Shown: positions 9,001 to 20,683 of the stretch, piece after piece
Numbering within the stretch: the first letter of the stretch is position 1
How the letters are laid out: each line of letters starts with the position of its first letter
NCBI RefSeq assembly: GCF_041296385.1
Contig: NC_091017.1
Span: 12,146,001-12,210,000, forward strand
Reading direction: 5' to 3'
Source of the DNA: Aphelocoma coerulescens
Taxonomy: Eukaryota; Chordata; Aves; Passeriformes; Corvidae
Length of the DNA stretch: 64,000 nucleotides
Made by a program: the position numbers and the translations under genes
Notes under the pieces: model-generated
What the model was told of the DNA's origin: nothing
Seen by the model: the letters and a program-made list of their open reading frames with translations, nothing else
Databases searched by the model: none

Positions 9001-10019
9001 TTAAGGATGGAAACTGGCATCTGTGAGTGTAAAGAATGTGACTTTCCACACAGCTTAGAAGAAAGGTGCATAGCCCCAGTGAGAAGTGTGTACGTGAAAG
9101 ACTGGCAGAAGAAGTCGCAGTCCAGCAAGGCTGGTATCTTTTTCTTTGTGCCAAATAGGCACCTTGGGAACATGAAAGTACTTGATGGTAGCCAAACTGA
9201 CAGTGAAGGCACAGAACACCGTCGGGTGTGTGCAGTGTACAGACGCAATGTAAAAGCCCTGAGTACCATTTGACTGCAGTCATAGTGCAAGTTTGCAACT
9301 GTACCATGCAAGGCCAGTGAAAGCTTCCTGTGCGGCCACATTTTCGTATTGGAGCTCGCTAGCTGGAAGTGATTCGGTTTGTCTGCAGTATCCGCTCGAC
9401 TGAATGTGATGTGTCACTGGAAAGAAAAGTACAGACCAGCAGTGCGTTTGATATGGTTCAGGGGCTGCAAAGGGAATGTACAGGCCACCTCTGGGATTTT
9501 GGTCTTTGTGCATTCCCATGGCAGCAGTTCCTGGATGTTTTTGTTCTACAGTTTAGGCTCAGTGAGAGAGAAAAAATGCGAGAGCACGCATAGCAGAGCC
9601 ACAGGGAGAATTGCTGAGGTATGAGTTGCGTGCTGTTCAGATACTGCCGTACCAAAGGCCTACCTAAACACTGCTGCTGATCTAGCATGTCTTTCTGTAG
9701 CAAGACTTGTTGGTACTGCAAAACAGAAGATGCGTGAGGTCAAATGAATCTGGACAGAAAATTTCAGACGAGCAGCCTATGAGTGCATGATTGAAACAGT
9801 AAATTTAGGTGACAGAATAGATCGTGGCATCGATTTGCGTAGTGTTAATATTCTCTGAAGGGAATGCAAAAAGCCAAGATGTGTTTTCCATTCTAGCTGT
9901 TCCTGACAAAAACTGAGGAATAAAACTTTCGTTCTAGATGGAATGTAACATTCAGTTCCCAGGATTTTGCACTCCAAAGTTCAACAAAAGAGTTTCCACA
10001 AGAATCTTGAGAAGAAGCA
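9001..10019. other. Mixed spacer, no recognised gene
   Basis: About 1 kb with no recognisable product. It holds a weak relative of the 7014-7490 repeats (9500-9560), a relative of the 7551-7852 duplication (9838-9908) and one AATAAA at 9919-9924. Open frames on both strands have no family resemblance. Confidence 0.6.
9919..9924 (+). promoter_or_regulatory. AATAAA, possible polyadenylation signal
   Basis: Canonical hexamer in GAGGAATAAAACTTTC. Present in all five complete B copies (23702, 33789, 43875, 55194 are the other starts). It would terminate a + strand transcript about 1.4 kb before the next A cluster; chance occurrence is equally possible. Confidence 0.25.
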
Positions 10020-10644
10020 CAATCACTTCCACCTAGAGCTGGAAGAGGAAGAGGCAGCGGCACAAGCAAGTGCCCTTGAGCGTCCTACTTCCGAATGCTA
10101 GAACGTCAATTCAGCAGGCAGGAGTGCAGCAGCCACCCTTCGTCTTGCAAGCCCATACGACGCGCACACCAGCCCGGTGCTCTGCGGCTTCGTCCTTCGC
10201 CTTTTCGAGCACGCCGTACCTTCATTCTCCCGGAGGCGAACAGCGGTCTGCTTCTCGCACGGAACGCTGTGTCGGCAGCCAAGCGCTCCAGTGCACTGCT
10301 TCTGCCCAAACACGCCTGGGCCCTGCACCTCTCCTTCCCAGCGCTACGTAGCAGCACAATCTGTCCCTCTTGCGATCCCAAGCTAAGCGGAAAGCTTCTC
10401 GGCTACGTCTCCCGCAGAGAGCTGTGCCAGGACAATAAGCTTGCAAGCACTTTGCTCCTGACACTAGTGGCAACAGGGATTCGCACCACCTTCCAGGAGC
10501 AGTCCTCTTGCCTTTTACAAGGTGCAAAAGCGCCCCCTCTGTGGCGGTGCTGTCTGCCCGGTCTTTCTCGGCTCGAAGCACCACGAGGCACACAAGACTC
10601 TCTCGCAAGGACCGAAATTCCCGATAGGCGTCTCTGCGCTTTCT
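10020..10644 (+). repeat. A relative 5: diverged core and tail-like fragments
   Basis: 10040-10290 aligns with the CpG-dense core of A (positions ~745-985): CAATTCAGCAGGCAGGAG at 10104 and CGCCTTTTCGAGCACGCCGT at 10198. About 10410-10600 aligns with 10950-11140, a second tail-like fragment (GTGGCGGTGCTGTCTGCCCG near 10542). CpG remains frequent here. Confidence 0.8.
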
Positions 10645-10853
10645 GCAATGCTGCACGCACAAGCCCGGTGCTCTGAGGCTTCGTTCTTCGCCTTTCGTTG
10701 TCTGGGCAGAAGAGAAGCCGAGCGAGGCCATTGTGCTTTGCCGCTTGTCAGTGTGCTGTGCACGGTTTTTCCGCAGCTCGAGCTAGCGGGAGACCCCTTC
10801 GGTTTCGCGGCGTCCACACTACCCATGGTAGCTCTCGCTCAGCGAAACTTGAA
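10645..10853 (-). repeat. Inverted relative of A head
   Basis: The reverse complement of this segment aligns with A positions ~1-230: on the - strand it reads the GCGAGAGCTACCATGGG start, a GAAACCGAAGGGG stretch and AGCTCGAGCTGCGGAAAAACC, as in A head. It lies head-to-head with the forward core relative upstream and next to the invertible segment. Other copies: 24428-24636, 34515-34723, 44601-44809 and 55920-56128. Confidence 0.85.
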
Positions 10854-11295
10854 GGGGAGAAGCACTTGCTGGATGAGTCTTTCAGTGTGCAGGACTTTGA
10901 AAACACAGCAGCGCAATCGGGGCCACGAGAAGGACCGCTGAGAAGTCGCTCTCGCACAGAGAACCGTGCCAGGATGACGAGCTCGCCCAGCATTTGCCCC
11001 TGACACTTGGGGAACTCGTAGTTGCCAGTGCCTTCCAGGGGCAGTCTGCTTTCTGTCATAACCTGCATAGGGCCCGTCAGATGGTGGTGCTGTCTGCCTT
11101 CTCCTTCTCGGCCAGAGTGTACTCTGGTGCACACTGCAGTCTGGCAAGGAGCAAAGATCTTCGGTAGACATCTCGCACAGGAGAAAGTTGCCAAGAAAGA
11201 ACCACGTTCTTCATCAGCCCTCCTCATTTCCCGATTGGTGTGCTGCCTTCAAAGCCTTGCACGTTGAAAGACTTCTCCAGCAAGTGCTTCTCCCC
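10854..11295 (+). repeat. IR-flanked 402-bp segment, forward orientation (B copy 1)
   Basis: The 20-bp repeat GGGGAGAAGCACTTGCTGGA (10854-10873) recurs as its exact reverse complement at 11276-11295; 402 bp lie between. The ends of the 402 bp are themselves diverged inverted relatives of A tail for about 80 bp, so the homologous arms are longer than the perfect core. Identity with A begins inside it, near 11160. Confidence 0.92.
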
Positions 11296-11319
11296 TGGCG
11301 CACTTCGCTGAGTGAGAGC

Positions 11320-12551
11320 TGCATGGGCAGCGTGGACTCAGCGAAACCGAAAGGGTGTCGCTGTAGCTCGAGCTGAGCAAAGAAACCGTGCACGGTGCAC
11401 CGTTGGTGGGTGCAGCATGCACGCGGAAAAGCAGCAAAGTTCACTGCCATCGCTGGCCTTCTCTTCAGTCCAGACCACTTAAGGCAAACAATTTAGCTGC
11501 AGAGCACTGGGCTTGCGTGTGCAGTGCACCAAATTGCCCAAGACCAGCAAGGGCTCGTTCACAAGCAGAGTCGGCTGAGAGCATTCTTGCTTGCTCCAGA
11601 AAGGAAGCCGCAGCTATAGTGCTTCATCCCACAGCGTGGACATAGGCACTTTCCTAGTTGTTCAGCCTTGCAGAGTCCCTGCAACTAGAGCTCAGCCAGG
11701 AGCAGGCGTCAAAGCAGAAGGCTTTCCTAAAGCACGCCTCTCCAACCAGCCTTCGGAAATCGCAAATGACACTGTGGCTCTGTGCCTTTCTTCTAAGACA
11801 GACGCCCACCTTGCTTTCACTCTCGCAGCTCCCTTGGCAGCCTCCAGCAGCTGCTTTCCTGGAGAACGGCCCGAGAAGTAGAAGCCAGGGCTGGGCTGCA
11901 CCTTCGCCTTCCGCACGTAAGCGGCACCAGACTCACCGGTGCGCTCTGTTCTTCCCTCCTCCGCTGCATGCTACTACCATCGTGTTCTCCGAAAGACGGA
12001 GACTGAAGGGAAGCGCAAATGCTTCCACAGAGAGCTACAAGAAGAATAGGCAGCAGCAGCACAGGCAAGTGCCGTGGAACTTCCTCCTTCCCAAGGCTAT
12101 AACGTCAATTCAGCAGGCAGGAGAGTGGCAGCCACGCTCGTCTTGCAGCCCGTACAACGAGCACGCGAGCCCGGCGCTCCGCGGCTTCGTTCTTCGCCTT
12201 TTCGAGCACGCCGTACCTTCGTTCCCCCGGAGGCGGACGGTCTTCTGCTTCTCGCCCGGAACACTGTGCCCGGCAGTGCAGCGCTTTCTGCGGCAAGCTG
12301 CAAAGCGCCCGTCAGATGGCGATGCTGTCTGCCCGCTCCTCGGCTCGAGTGTACTCCGGCGCACGCTGCCGTCTCGCAAGGAGCAAAGAGCTTCGGTAGA
12401 CATCTCGCACAGGAGAAAGTTGCCAAGAAAGAACCACGTTCTTCATCAGCCCTCCTCATGTCCCGATTGGGGTGCTGCCTTCAAAGCCTTGCACATTGAA
12501 AGACTTCTCCAGCAAGTGCTTCTCCCCTGGCGCACTTCGCTGAGTGAGAGC
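11320..12551 (+). repeat. A monomer, cluster 2 copy 1
   Basis: First of four direct copies. It has C at 12066, so the donor-like site reads CAGGCAAGTG and the stop that interrupts the frame in T copies is absent; the + frame then stays open for about 316 codons (11658-12608). I read this as a by-product of the substitution, not as a gene, because most other copies are interrupted. It also has the CTCCGAAAG variant near 11990 and a private A near 12042. Confidence 0.94.
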
Positions 12552-13783
12552 TGCATGGGCAGCGTGGGCTCAGCGAAACCGAAAGGGTGTCGCTGTAGCT
12601 CGAGCTGAGCAAAGAAACCGTGCTCGGTGCACCGTTGGTGGGTGCAGCATGCACGCGGAAAAGCAGCAAAGTTCACTGCCATCGCTGGCCTTCTCTTCAG
12701 TCCAGACCACTTAAGGCAAACAATTTAGCTGCAGAGCACTGGGCTTGCGTGTGCAGTGCACCAAATTGCCCAAGACCAGCAAGGGCTCGTTCACAAGCAG
12801 AGTCGGCTGAGAGCATTCTTGCTTGCTCCAGAAAGGAAGCCGCAGCTATAGTGCTTCATCCCACAGCGTGGACATAGGCACTTTCCTAGTTGTTCAGCCT
12901 TGCAGAGTCCCTGCAACTAGAGCTCAGCCAGGAGCAGGCGTCAAAGCAGAAGGCTTTCCTAAAGCACGCCTCTCCAACCAGCCTTCGGAAATCGCAAATG
13001 ACACTGTGGCTCTGTGCCTTTCTTCTAAGACAGACGCCCACCTTGCTTTCACTCTCGCAGCTCCCTTGGCAGCCTCCAGCAGCTGCTTTCCTGGAGAACG
13101 GCCCGAGAAGTAGAAGCCAGGGCTGGGCTGCACCTTCGCCTTCCGCACGTAAGCGGCACCAGACTCACCGGTGCGCTCTGTTCTTCCCTCCTCCGCTGCA
13201 TGCTACTACCATCGTGTTCTCGGAAAGACGGAGACTGAAGGGAAGCGCAAATGCTTCCACAGAGAGCTACAAGAGGAATAGGCAGCAGCAGCACAGGTAA
13301 GTGCCGTGGAACTTCCTCCTTCCCAAGGCTATAACGTCAATTCAGCAGGCAGGAGAGTGGCAGCCACGCTCGTCTTGCAGCCCGTACAACGAGCACGCGA
13401 GCCCGGCGCTCCGCGGCTTCGTTCTTCGCCTTTTCGAGCACGCCGTACCTTCGTTCCCCCGGAGGCGGACGGTCTTCTGCTTCTCGCCCGGAACACTGTG
13501 CCCGGCAGTGCAGCGCTTTCTGCGGCAAGCTGCAAAGCGCCCGTCAGATGGCGATGCTGTCTGCCCGCTCCTCGGCTCGAGTGTACTCCGGCGCACGCTG
13601 CCGTCTCGCAAGGAGCAAAGAGCTTCGGTAGACATCTCGCACAGGAGAAAGTTGCCAAGAAAGAACCACGTTCTTCATCAGCCCTCCTCATGTCCCGATT
13701 GGGGTGCTGCCTTCAAAGCCTTGCACATTGAAAGACTTCTCCAGCAAGTGCTTCTCCCCTGGCGCACTTCGCTGAGTGAGAGC
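12552..13783 (+). repeat. A monomer, cluster 2 copy 2
   Basis: Carries GGGCTC in the head (about 12567) and GTGCTCGG instead of GTGCACGG near 12622. This pair of variants is shared with 57827-59058, 45 kb away, and not with the immediate neighbours as a pair. Donor-like site intact (T at 13298). Confidence 0.94.
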
Positions 13784-15015
13784 TGCATGGGCAGCGTGGA
13801 CTCAGCGAAACCGAAAGGGTGTCGCTGTAGCTCGAGCTGAGCAAAGAAACCGTGCTCGGTGCACCGTTGGTGGGTGCAGCATGCACGCGGAAAAGCAGCA
13901 AAGTTCACTGCCATCGCTGGCCTTCTCTTCAGTCCAGACCACTTAAGGCAAACAATTTAGCTGCAGAGCACTGGGCTTGCGTGTGCAGTGCACCAAATTG
14001 CCCAAGACCAGCAAGGGCTCGTTCACAAGCAGAGTCGGCTGAGAGCATTCTTGCTTGCTCCAGAAAGGAAGCCGCAGCTATAGTGCTTCATCCCACAGCG
14101 TGGACATAGGCACTTTCCTAGTTGTTCAGCCTTGCAGAGTCCCTGCAACTAGAGCTCAGCCAGGAGCAGGCGTCAAAGCAGAAGGCTTTCCTAAAGCACG
14201 CCTCTCCAACCAGCCTTCGGAAATCGCAAATGACACTGTGGCTCTGTGCCTTTCTTCTAAGACAGACGCCCACCTTGCTTTCACTCTCGCAGCTCCCTTG
14301 GCAGCCTCCAGCAGCTGCTTTCCTGGAGAACGGCCCGAGAAGTAGAAGCCAGGGCTGGGCTGCACCTTCGCCTTCCGCACGTAAGCGGCACCAGACTCAC
14401 CGGTGCGCTCTGTTCTTCCCTCCTCCGCTGCATGCTACTACCATCGTGTTCTCGGAAAGACGGAGACTGAAGGGAAGCGCAAATGCTTCCACAGAGAGCT
14501 ACAAGAGGAATAGGCAGCAGCAGCACAGGCAAGTGCCGTGGAACTTCCTCCTTCCCAAGGCTATAACGTCAATTCAGCAGGCAGGAGAGTGGCAGCCACG
14601 CTCGTCTTGCAGCCCGTACAACGAGCACGCGAGCCCGGCGCTCCGCGGCTTCGTTCTTCGCCTTTTCGAGCACGCCGTACCTTCGTTCCCCCGGAGGCGG
14701 ACGGTCTTCTGCTTCTCGCCCGGAACACTGTGCCCGGCAGTGCAGCGCTTTCTGCGGCAAGCTGCAAAGCGCCCGTCAGATGGCGATGCTGTCTGCCCGC
14801 TCCTCGGCTCGAGTGTACTCCGGCGCACGCTGCCGTCTCGCAAGGAGCAAAGAGCTTCGGTAGACATCTCGCACAGGAGAAAGTTGCCAAGAAAGAACCA
14901 CGTTCTTCATCAGCCCTCCTCATGTCCCGATTGGGGTGCTGCCTTCAAAGCCTTGCACATTGAAAGACTTCTCCAGCAAGTGCTTCTCCCCTGGCGCACT
15001 TCGCTGAGTGAGAGC
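13784..15015 (+). repeat. A monomer, cluster 2 copy 3
   Basis: Shares the GTGCTCGG variant with the preceding copy but has GGACTC in the head. C at 14530 removes the GT of the donor-like site and leaves a ~316-codon open frame (14122-15072), which I do not treat as coding. Confidence 0.94.
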
Positions 15016-16247
15016 TGCATGGGCAGCGTGGACTCAGCGAAACCGAAAGGGTGTCGCTGTAGCTCGAGCTGAGCAAAGAAACCGTGCACGGTGCACCGTT
15101 GGTGGGTGCAGCATGCACGCGGAAAAGCAGCAAAGTTCACTGCCATCGCTGGCCTTCTCTTCAGTCCAGACCACTTAAGGCAAACAATTTAGCTGCAGAG
15201 CACTGGGCTTGCGTGTGCAGTGCACCAAATTGCCCAAGACCAGCAAGGGCTCGTTCACAAGCAGAGTCGGCTGAGAGCATTCTTGCTTGCTCCAGAAAGG
15301 AAGCCGCAGCTATAGTGCTTCATCCCACAGCGTGGACATAGGCACTTTCCTAGTTGTTCAGCCTTGCAGAGTCCCTGCAACTAGAGCTCAGCCAGGAGCA
15401 GGCGTCAAAGCAGAAGGCTTTCCTAAAGCACGCCTCTCCAACCAGCCTTCGGAAATCGCAAATGACACTGTGGCTCTGTGCCTTTCTTCTAAGACAGACG
15501 CCCACCTTGCTTTCACTCTCGCAGCTCCCTTGGCAGCCTCCAGCAGCTGCTTTCCTGGAGAACGGCCCGAGAAGTAGAAGCCAGGGCTGGGCTGCACCTT
15601 CGCCTTCCGCACGTAAGCGGCACCAGACTCACCGGTGCGCTCTGTTCTTCCCTCCTCCGCTGCATGCTACTACCATCGTGTTCTCCGAAAGACGGAGACT
15701 GAAGGGAAGCGCAAATGCTTCCACAGAGAGCTACAAGAGGAATAGGCAGCAGCAGCACAGGTAAGTGCCGTGGAACTTCCTCCTTCCCAAGGCTATAACG
15801 TCAATTCAGCAGGCAGGAGAGTGGCAGCCACGCTCGTCTTGCAGCCCGTACAACGAGCACGCGAGCCCGGCGCTCCGCGGCTTCGTTCTTCGCCTTTTCG
15901 AGCACGCCGTACCTTCGTTCCCCCGGAGGCGGACGGTCTTCTGCTTCTCGCCCGGAACACTGTGCCCGGCAGTGCAGCGCTTTCTGCGGCAAGCTGCAAA
16001 GCGCCCGTCAGATGGCGATGCTGTCTGCCCGCTCCTCGGCTCGAGTGTACTCCGGCGCACGCTGCCGTCTCGCAAGGAGCAAAGAGCTTCGGTAGACAGC
16101 TCACACAGGAGAAAGGTGCCAGGACGACACCACATTCCTCCTCACCCCTTCTCGTGGCCCACATTGTGGTGCTGCCTTCAAAGCCGTGCGCATTGAAAGA
16201 CTCTTCCAGCAAGTGCTTCTCCCCTGGCACACTTCGCTCAGCGACAG
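15016..16247 (+). repeat. A monomer, cluster 2 copy 4 (terminal copy)
   Basis: Terminal copy with the diverged 3' end typical of cluster-final monomers. Divergence starts slightly earlier than in cluster 1: from about 16098 the sequence reads AGCTCACAC where internal copies have ATCTCGCAC. This variant is shared by the terminal copies of clusters 3, 4 and 5. Donor-like site intact (T at 15762). CTCCGAAAG variant present near 15684. Confidence 0.93.
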
Positions 16248-19200
16248 CTACGTGGGCAGCGTGGACTCAGCGAAACTGAAAGGGTGTCCTTGTAGCTCGA
16301 GCTTGTTGGAGAGGATGAACGTTTGGTAAGAAAGTTTCACAGCTATGTAGGCTTGACAGAAAGATCTCTGAATGTAGAAACTTAGCATGAGGTAGAAATG
16401 GAAACGAGTTTTGATAGAGAGTAAAAGGTGTTTTGCTGAAACACTGATCACTGAATAACTGAGAAGGCAAAGGTTGGAGATTGAGTTGGAAGGAGATGTT
16501 TTTTATTAGGACACCGGTATGTGAGTACAAACAAGCACATGTTTTTCACCAAGTAAATAAGTCTCAAGAAGGCCATAAGGAAATAGAAAACATGTTTTTA
16601 CCAAAAAGAGAGCTATCGCAGGCAAACAAGAAATGTCGATGTAGCAAGAAGAAGAGAGGTCTGAGAATTTTCCACTGTAAGCTTAAATTGTAACATACTT
16701 ACTCTTGTGATTGGATAAGAATGACTATAATATGGTAATGGTAGTAGTCATGATAGGCTACAGGCAAATGTAAAGGTATTGTTGTATGGTGCTTATTGGT
16801 TGCTATGTATTGAGATACTCAGCAAAGAAAAATACATAATGCTTTCTAACTTGAACAGAAAGCGGCTCCAGGTATGCCTACCAGCTGTAGCTGACAGCTG
16901 TAGGGCTGGCTCTGGATACCCACTCCCTGAAATGCTGTAACTTCGCCTATGCAATACACAGCTTTCAAGAGAGCCGCCTGAAGTCCAGACACCCTTCGCG
17001 AGCCTTTCTCCTATAGAGCTGTGGAAAGAAATCGTGCACGCTACACCGAGGGTGCGTGCAGCATGCACGAGCAAAAGCGGCAAAGTTCAGTGCCCTCGCT
17101 GGGCTTCCCTTCCGTGCGGATAACGTGAGGCGAAAAATGAAGCCGCAGAGCACCGGGCTTGCAGGTGCAGTGCACCGAGTTGCAGAAGTCCAGCAGGCTC
17201 GTTCACAAGCCAAGCCGGCTGAGGGAGTCCTCGCGTCTCCAAAAGGGAACGCGGAGCCGTAGCACTTCATCCCACAGCGTGGAGATAGGCACTTTCCTAG
17301 TCGTTCAGCCTTGCAGAGTCCCTGCAGCTAGAGCTCACCCAGGAGCAGGCGTCAAAGCAGAAGGCCCTCCTAAAGCACCCTTTCTCCAAGCAGCCTCCTG
17401 AAAGGGCGCATCACAGTGCGGCTCTGCGCCTTTCTTCTAAGACAGACGCCCGCTATACTTTCGTGCTCGCAGCTCCCTTGGCAGCCTCCAGCAGCTACTC
17501 TCCTGGAGAACGGCCGTAGACGTCAAAGCCAGTGCTGGGCTGCACCTCCGCCCTCCCCAGGTAAGCAACAGCGAACTCACCGGTGCACTCTGTACTTCCC
17601 TCCTCCGCTTGCATCCTACATGCATTCGTGTTCTCCGAAACTCAGAGACTGAAGGGAAGGGCAATTGCTTCCCCAGATAGCTGCAAGGGCACTAGGCAGC
17701 AGCAGCACAAATTTCACATGACCTGATGCACTGTAGAGATATTACCCTGTTACCCCTCCTTTCTCCTCGTCCTCGACCAATTGTGGTGGGATGTCGAAAG
17801 GCTTGGCCAGCGAAAAGCTCATCCAGCAAGGGCGTCTCTCTTGATGCATTTCCCTGACCGAGAGCTACACAGATGGTCTGGACACTGTAAAACAGCAAGA
17901 AAATAATTCTATGTCCAGCTGAGGAAAATCCGTGCACAGAAAAATGTAGATGCCTGCAGTAAACAATCTGAAGAGCGGCAAAGCTCCAAGCCATCGCTGC
18001 GCTTCAGTCCTGTCCGGACCACAGAAGGCGAAGAACGAAGCAGCTGGGCACCGGCTTCATGGACTCAGTGGCGCAACTTGCAAACGTCCAGCCAAGAGCT
18101 GCTTCAACAAGCAGATTCAGCCGAGAATGCTCTGCCTGCACTTTCCCTCGCAGCGCTAGGCAGCACCACGTTCTGTTTGCGTGGCAGCCTGATTCTTAAC
18201 GGAAAGATTCTCAATGCCTGTGTCTGGCACAGAGAACGGTTTTAGGTCAGCAAGCTCACCCGGCGCTTACCCTCGACGCGTGCAAACCTGTATTTGCACC
18301 GCATTCCAGTGGCAGCCCTCTTTCCTTTCCAGCCGGCACAGCGCCGTCAGATCGCGGTGCTCTCTGCACCTGCCTTCTCGCTTCCAAGTGCCACCGCGCA
18401 CATTACAGCCTTGCAGGGAGCGAAGAGGCGGAGAGGCGTCTCGCAAAGAAGAACGTGCCGGGACGAAAAGGTGCTCTTTCCTTTCTCCTCCTCCTTTGCC
18501 CGAATGGTGGTGCTGTGTTGAAAGGCTTGGCCAGCGAAAAGCTCATCCAGCAAGTGTTTCTCTCCTGACGCCTTTCGCTGAGCGAGAGAGCTACACGGAC
18601 ACTTTCGACTCGGGGAAACAGCAAGAGAATGACTGTACGTCGAGCTGAGGAAAAGCCGTGCACAGCAGCCTGTGGCTGCGTGCAGTGTTCACGCTGAAGA
18701 GCGGCAAAGCTCCAAGCCATCGCTGCGCTTCAGTCCTGTCCGGACCACAGAAGGCGAAGAACGAAGCAGCTGGGCACCGGCTTCATGGGCTCAGTGGAGC
18801 GACTTGCAAATGTCCAGCCAAGAGCTGCTTCAACAAGCAGATTCAGCTGAGAATGCTCTGCCTGCTTCAACAAAGTAAGGCGCAGCCCTTGCACTGCAGC
18901 ACACTGCCTGGCCAGAAACAGGTTCTTACACCTTCAGTGCTGCCGAGCCCACGCAGCTTGAGCACACCCAGAAGGACGCGTCCAGAAAGAAGGCGTTCTT
19001 CGAGTGCCTTGTCCTTCCTTGTTCTGTCTTTCATCTGCACCTGAAACAGTGGGTCTACGTGTTTTCCTTCCCAGGGAAAAGAACTTTCATTCTTGTCCAG
19101 GAGTCTATGGCTAAAATGGTGATTGCATGTCCCATATCCAATACAACCAAGGATTACTCCCGGAGGAAAGCTGCCAGGACAGATGGGTCTTGCTGGCTTT

Positions 19201-19257
19201 GACCACCCCTGGGCCACCTCTCATATTCTCCTGAAACAGTGGGGTACATGAAGGCAT

Positions 19258-20683
19258 TGCCATACCTGATCATCCCTTGCCATGCAGAGCCCAGCCTTGC
19301 ATTGCCTTACAGACACCTCTGTGTACCTCCCTTGCCCTTCCTATGTCTCCATTGCATGGCCTTGTTCACCAATCTCCCACCTTGACTTTCTTACCCCTTG
19401 TTTCCTGGTCTTGTCTTGCCTGCTTCTCCTATGACTCTCTTGGCCTTGCCTAAGTCTCTCTTGCCTTGCTTTGCAAAGCCAACACTTGCCTTGCCCTGCT
19501 ACCCCTCTTTCCCTCGCCTAGTCTACCCACCTTTGACTGGCCTATCCATCCGATCATCACCTTTTCTGCACCACCCCTCCATGCTCTTGTCTTGCCTTGG
19601 CCTGCCTACCCTTCCCTTGCCTTGCACTGCCTTGCATAACCCTTGCCCTTCTTGACATTTGTGCCCCTTTCCAACATGGCCTTGCTTTCCTTTGCCTACC
19701 CCTCCCAATCCCTGCTTTGCCTACAGATTCCTGGCCTTCTTTTGTCTACCACTCCTTTGCCTTTTGTGGGAACCAACAGCTGGTCTGAAGGCCTCACAGA
19801 CATTTCCGTTGATACAATCATTTTGTACCCGTGAGAATTGCAGAAGCAAGAAGATAAACAACAGAAAGAAGTTGTAACAGCTGCAAAAGGGACGATACTG
19901 GCTGATGTTTAGCAAAGAATGTGTGTACACTATAGACAACCAGTAGTATTGTATTATAGCAAAATAATAGTCCATGCACATGTAGCTAAAAAAGTGCATA
20001 AGAGAAGATGCATAAATAATACAAGTGGTTTTTTGCCATTGCTCGGGGCAGAGAGTGTATGTGTGTCGTGACCGTCTCAACAGCAACAGCCTTGCACTGC
20101 CTTTCATAACCAGCCCCTGCCTACTGCCTCCTTCCCTGGCCTTCCATGTCTTGTCTTCCTCTCCTTTGATTTAACTTGCTTCTCCTATCTCTCCCTTGCT
20201 TGCCTTACTCCACTGACCTTTCTGTGTTCTTGCCTTGACTTGCCTAGCTGTTCCTTGCTTCACATTGCTTTGTGTAAGCATTCCCTGTTTTTATTTGCCT
20301 ACCCCTTTCTTGCCTGGCCTTTCCTTGCCTAGCCTTTCTTGTCTTTGCCTGCCCTCTGCATCACTGGACTTACCTTCCTATGCCCTGCCTTCCCTACAAC
20401 TTCTGGGCCTTCTCTTGCCTCGCACTCATTGGCCCTACTTTGCTGCCTGCTCACTGCTCTTGCTTTGCTTTCCCTAACTTTCCCTTGACTTGACTAGAAT
20501 TGCCTAAACTTGCTTTGACTGCATTGCCTTGCCTGCATGGAAGAAAAGGCAAGGCAGGGCAAAGCAAGGAAATCATAGGCAGGGCAGGGCAAGGGAGACA
20601 TAGGCAAGAGAGACGTAGCCAAGGAAGGCAAAGCAAGGGTAGGCTAGGAAAAACCAGGCAATGGTACTGAAGGCAACGCAAGG
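19258..20683. repeat. CTTGCC-like tract, B copy 2
   Basis: Same structure as 5475-6900: interruption at 19764-20088, strand switch at the hairpin 20525-20556. Confidence 0.85.

Larger units (their letters stand above)
2465..11319 (+). repeat. B spacer, copy 1 (8,855 bp)
   Basis: Complete spacer between A clusters 1 and 2; the submodules listed separately below use these coordinates. It begins with a 56-bp diverged stub of A head (2465-2520) and ends inside A-like sequence that becomes identical to A tail from about 11160. Private variants lie near 2568, 8876 and 10077. The 402-bp segment is in the forward (majority) orientation. Confidence 0.95.

Noticed and set aside
6970..10019. Remnant of a CR1-type LINE or of a protein-coding retroelement
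   Set aside because: I see no typical CR1 3' end with short terminal repeats, no reverse-transcriptase motif in any frame and no tail; the similarities are only among local repeats.
11658..12608. 316-codon open frame over an A monomer as a repeated gene (also 14122-15072, with shorter versions elsewhere)
   Set aside because: Most copies are interrupted by TAA at the T allele or by TGA at 46525. The opposite strand is equally open, the composition is CpG-rich, the frame cannot continue over a 1,232-bp period, and the product has no family resemblance.
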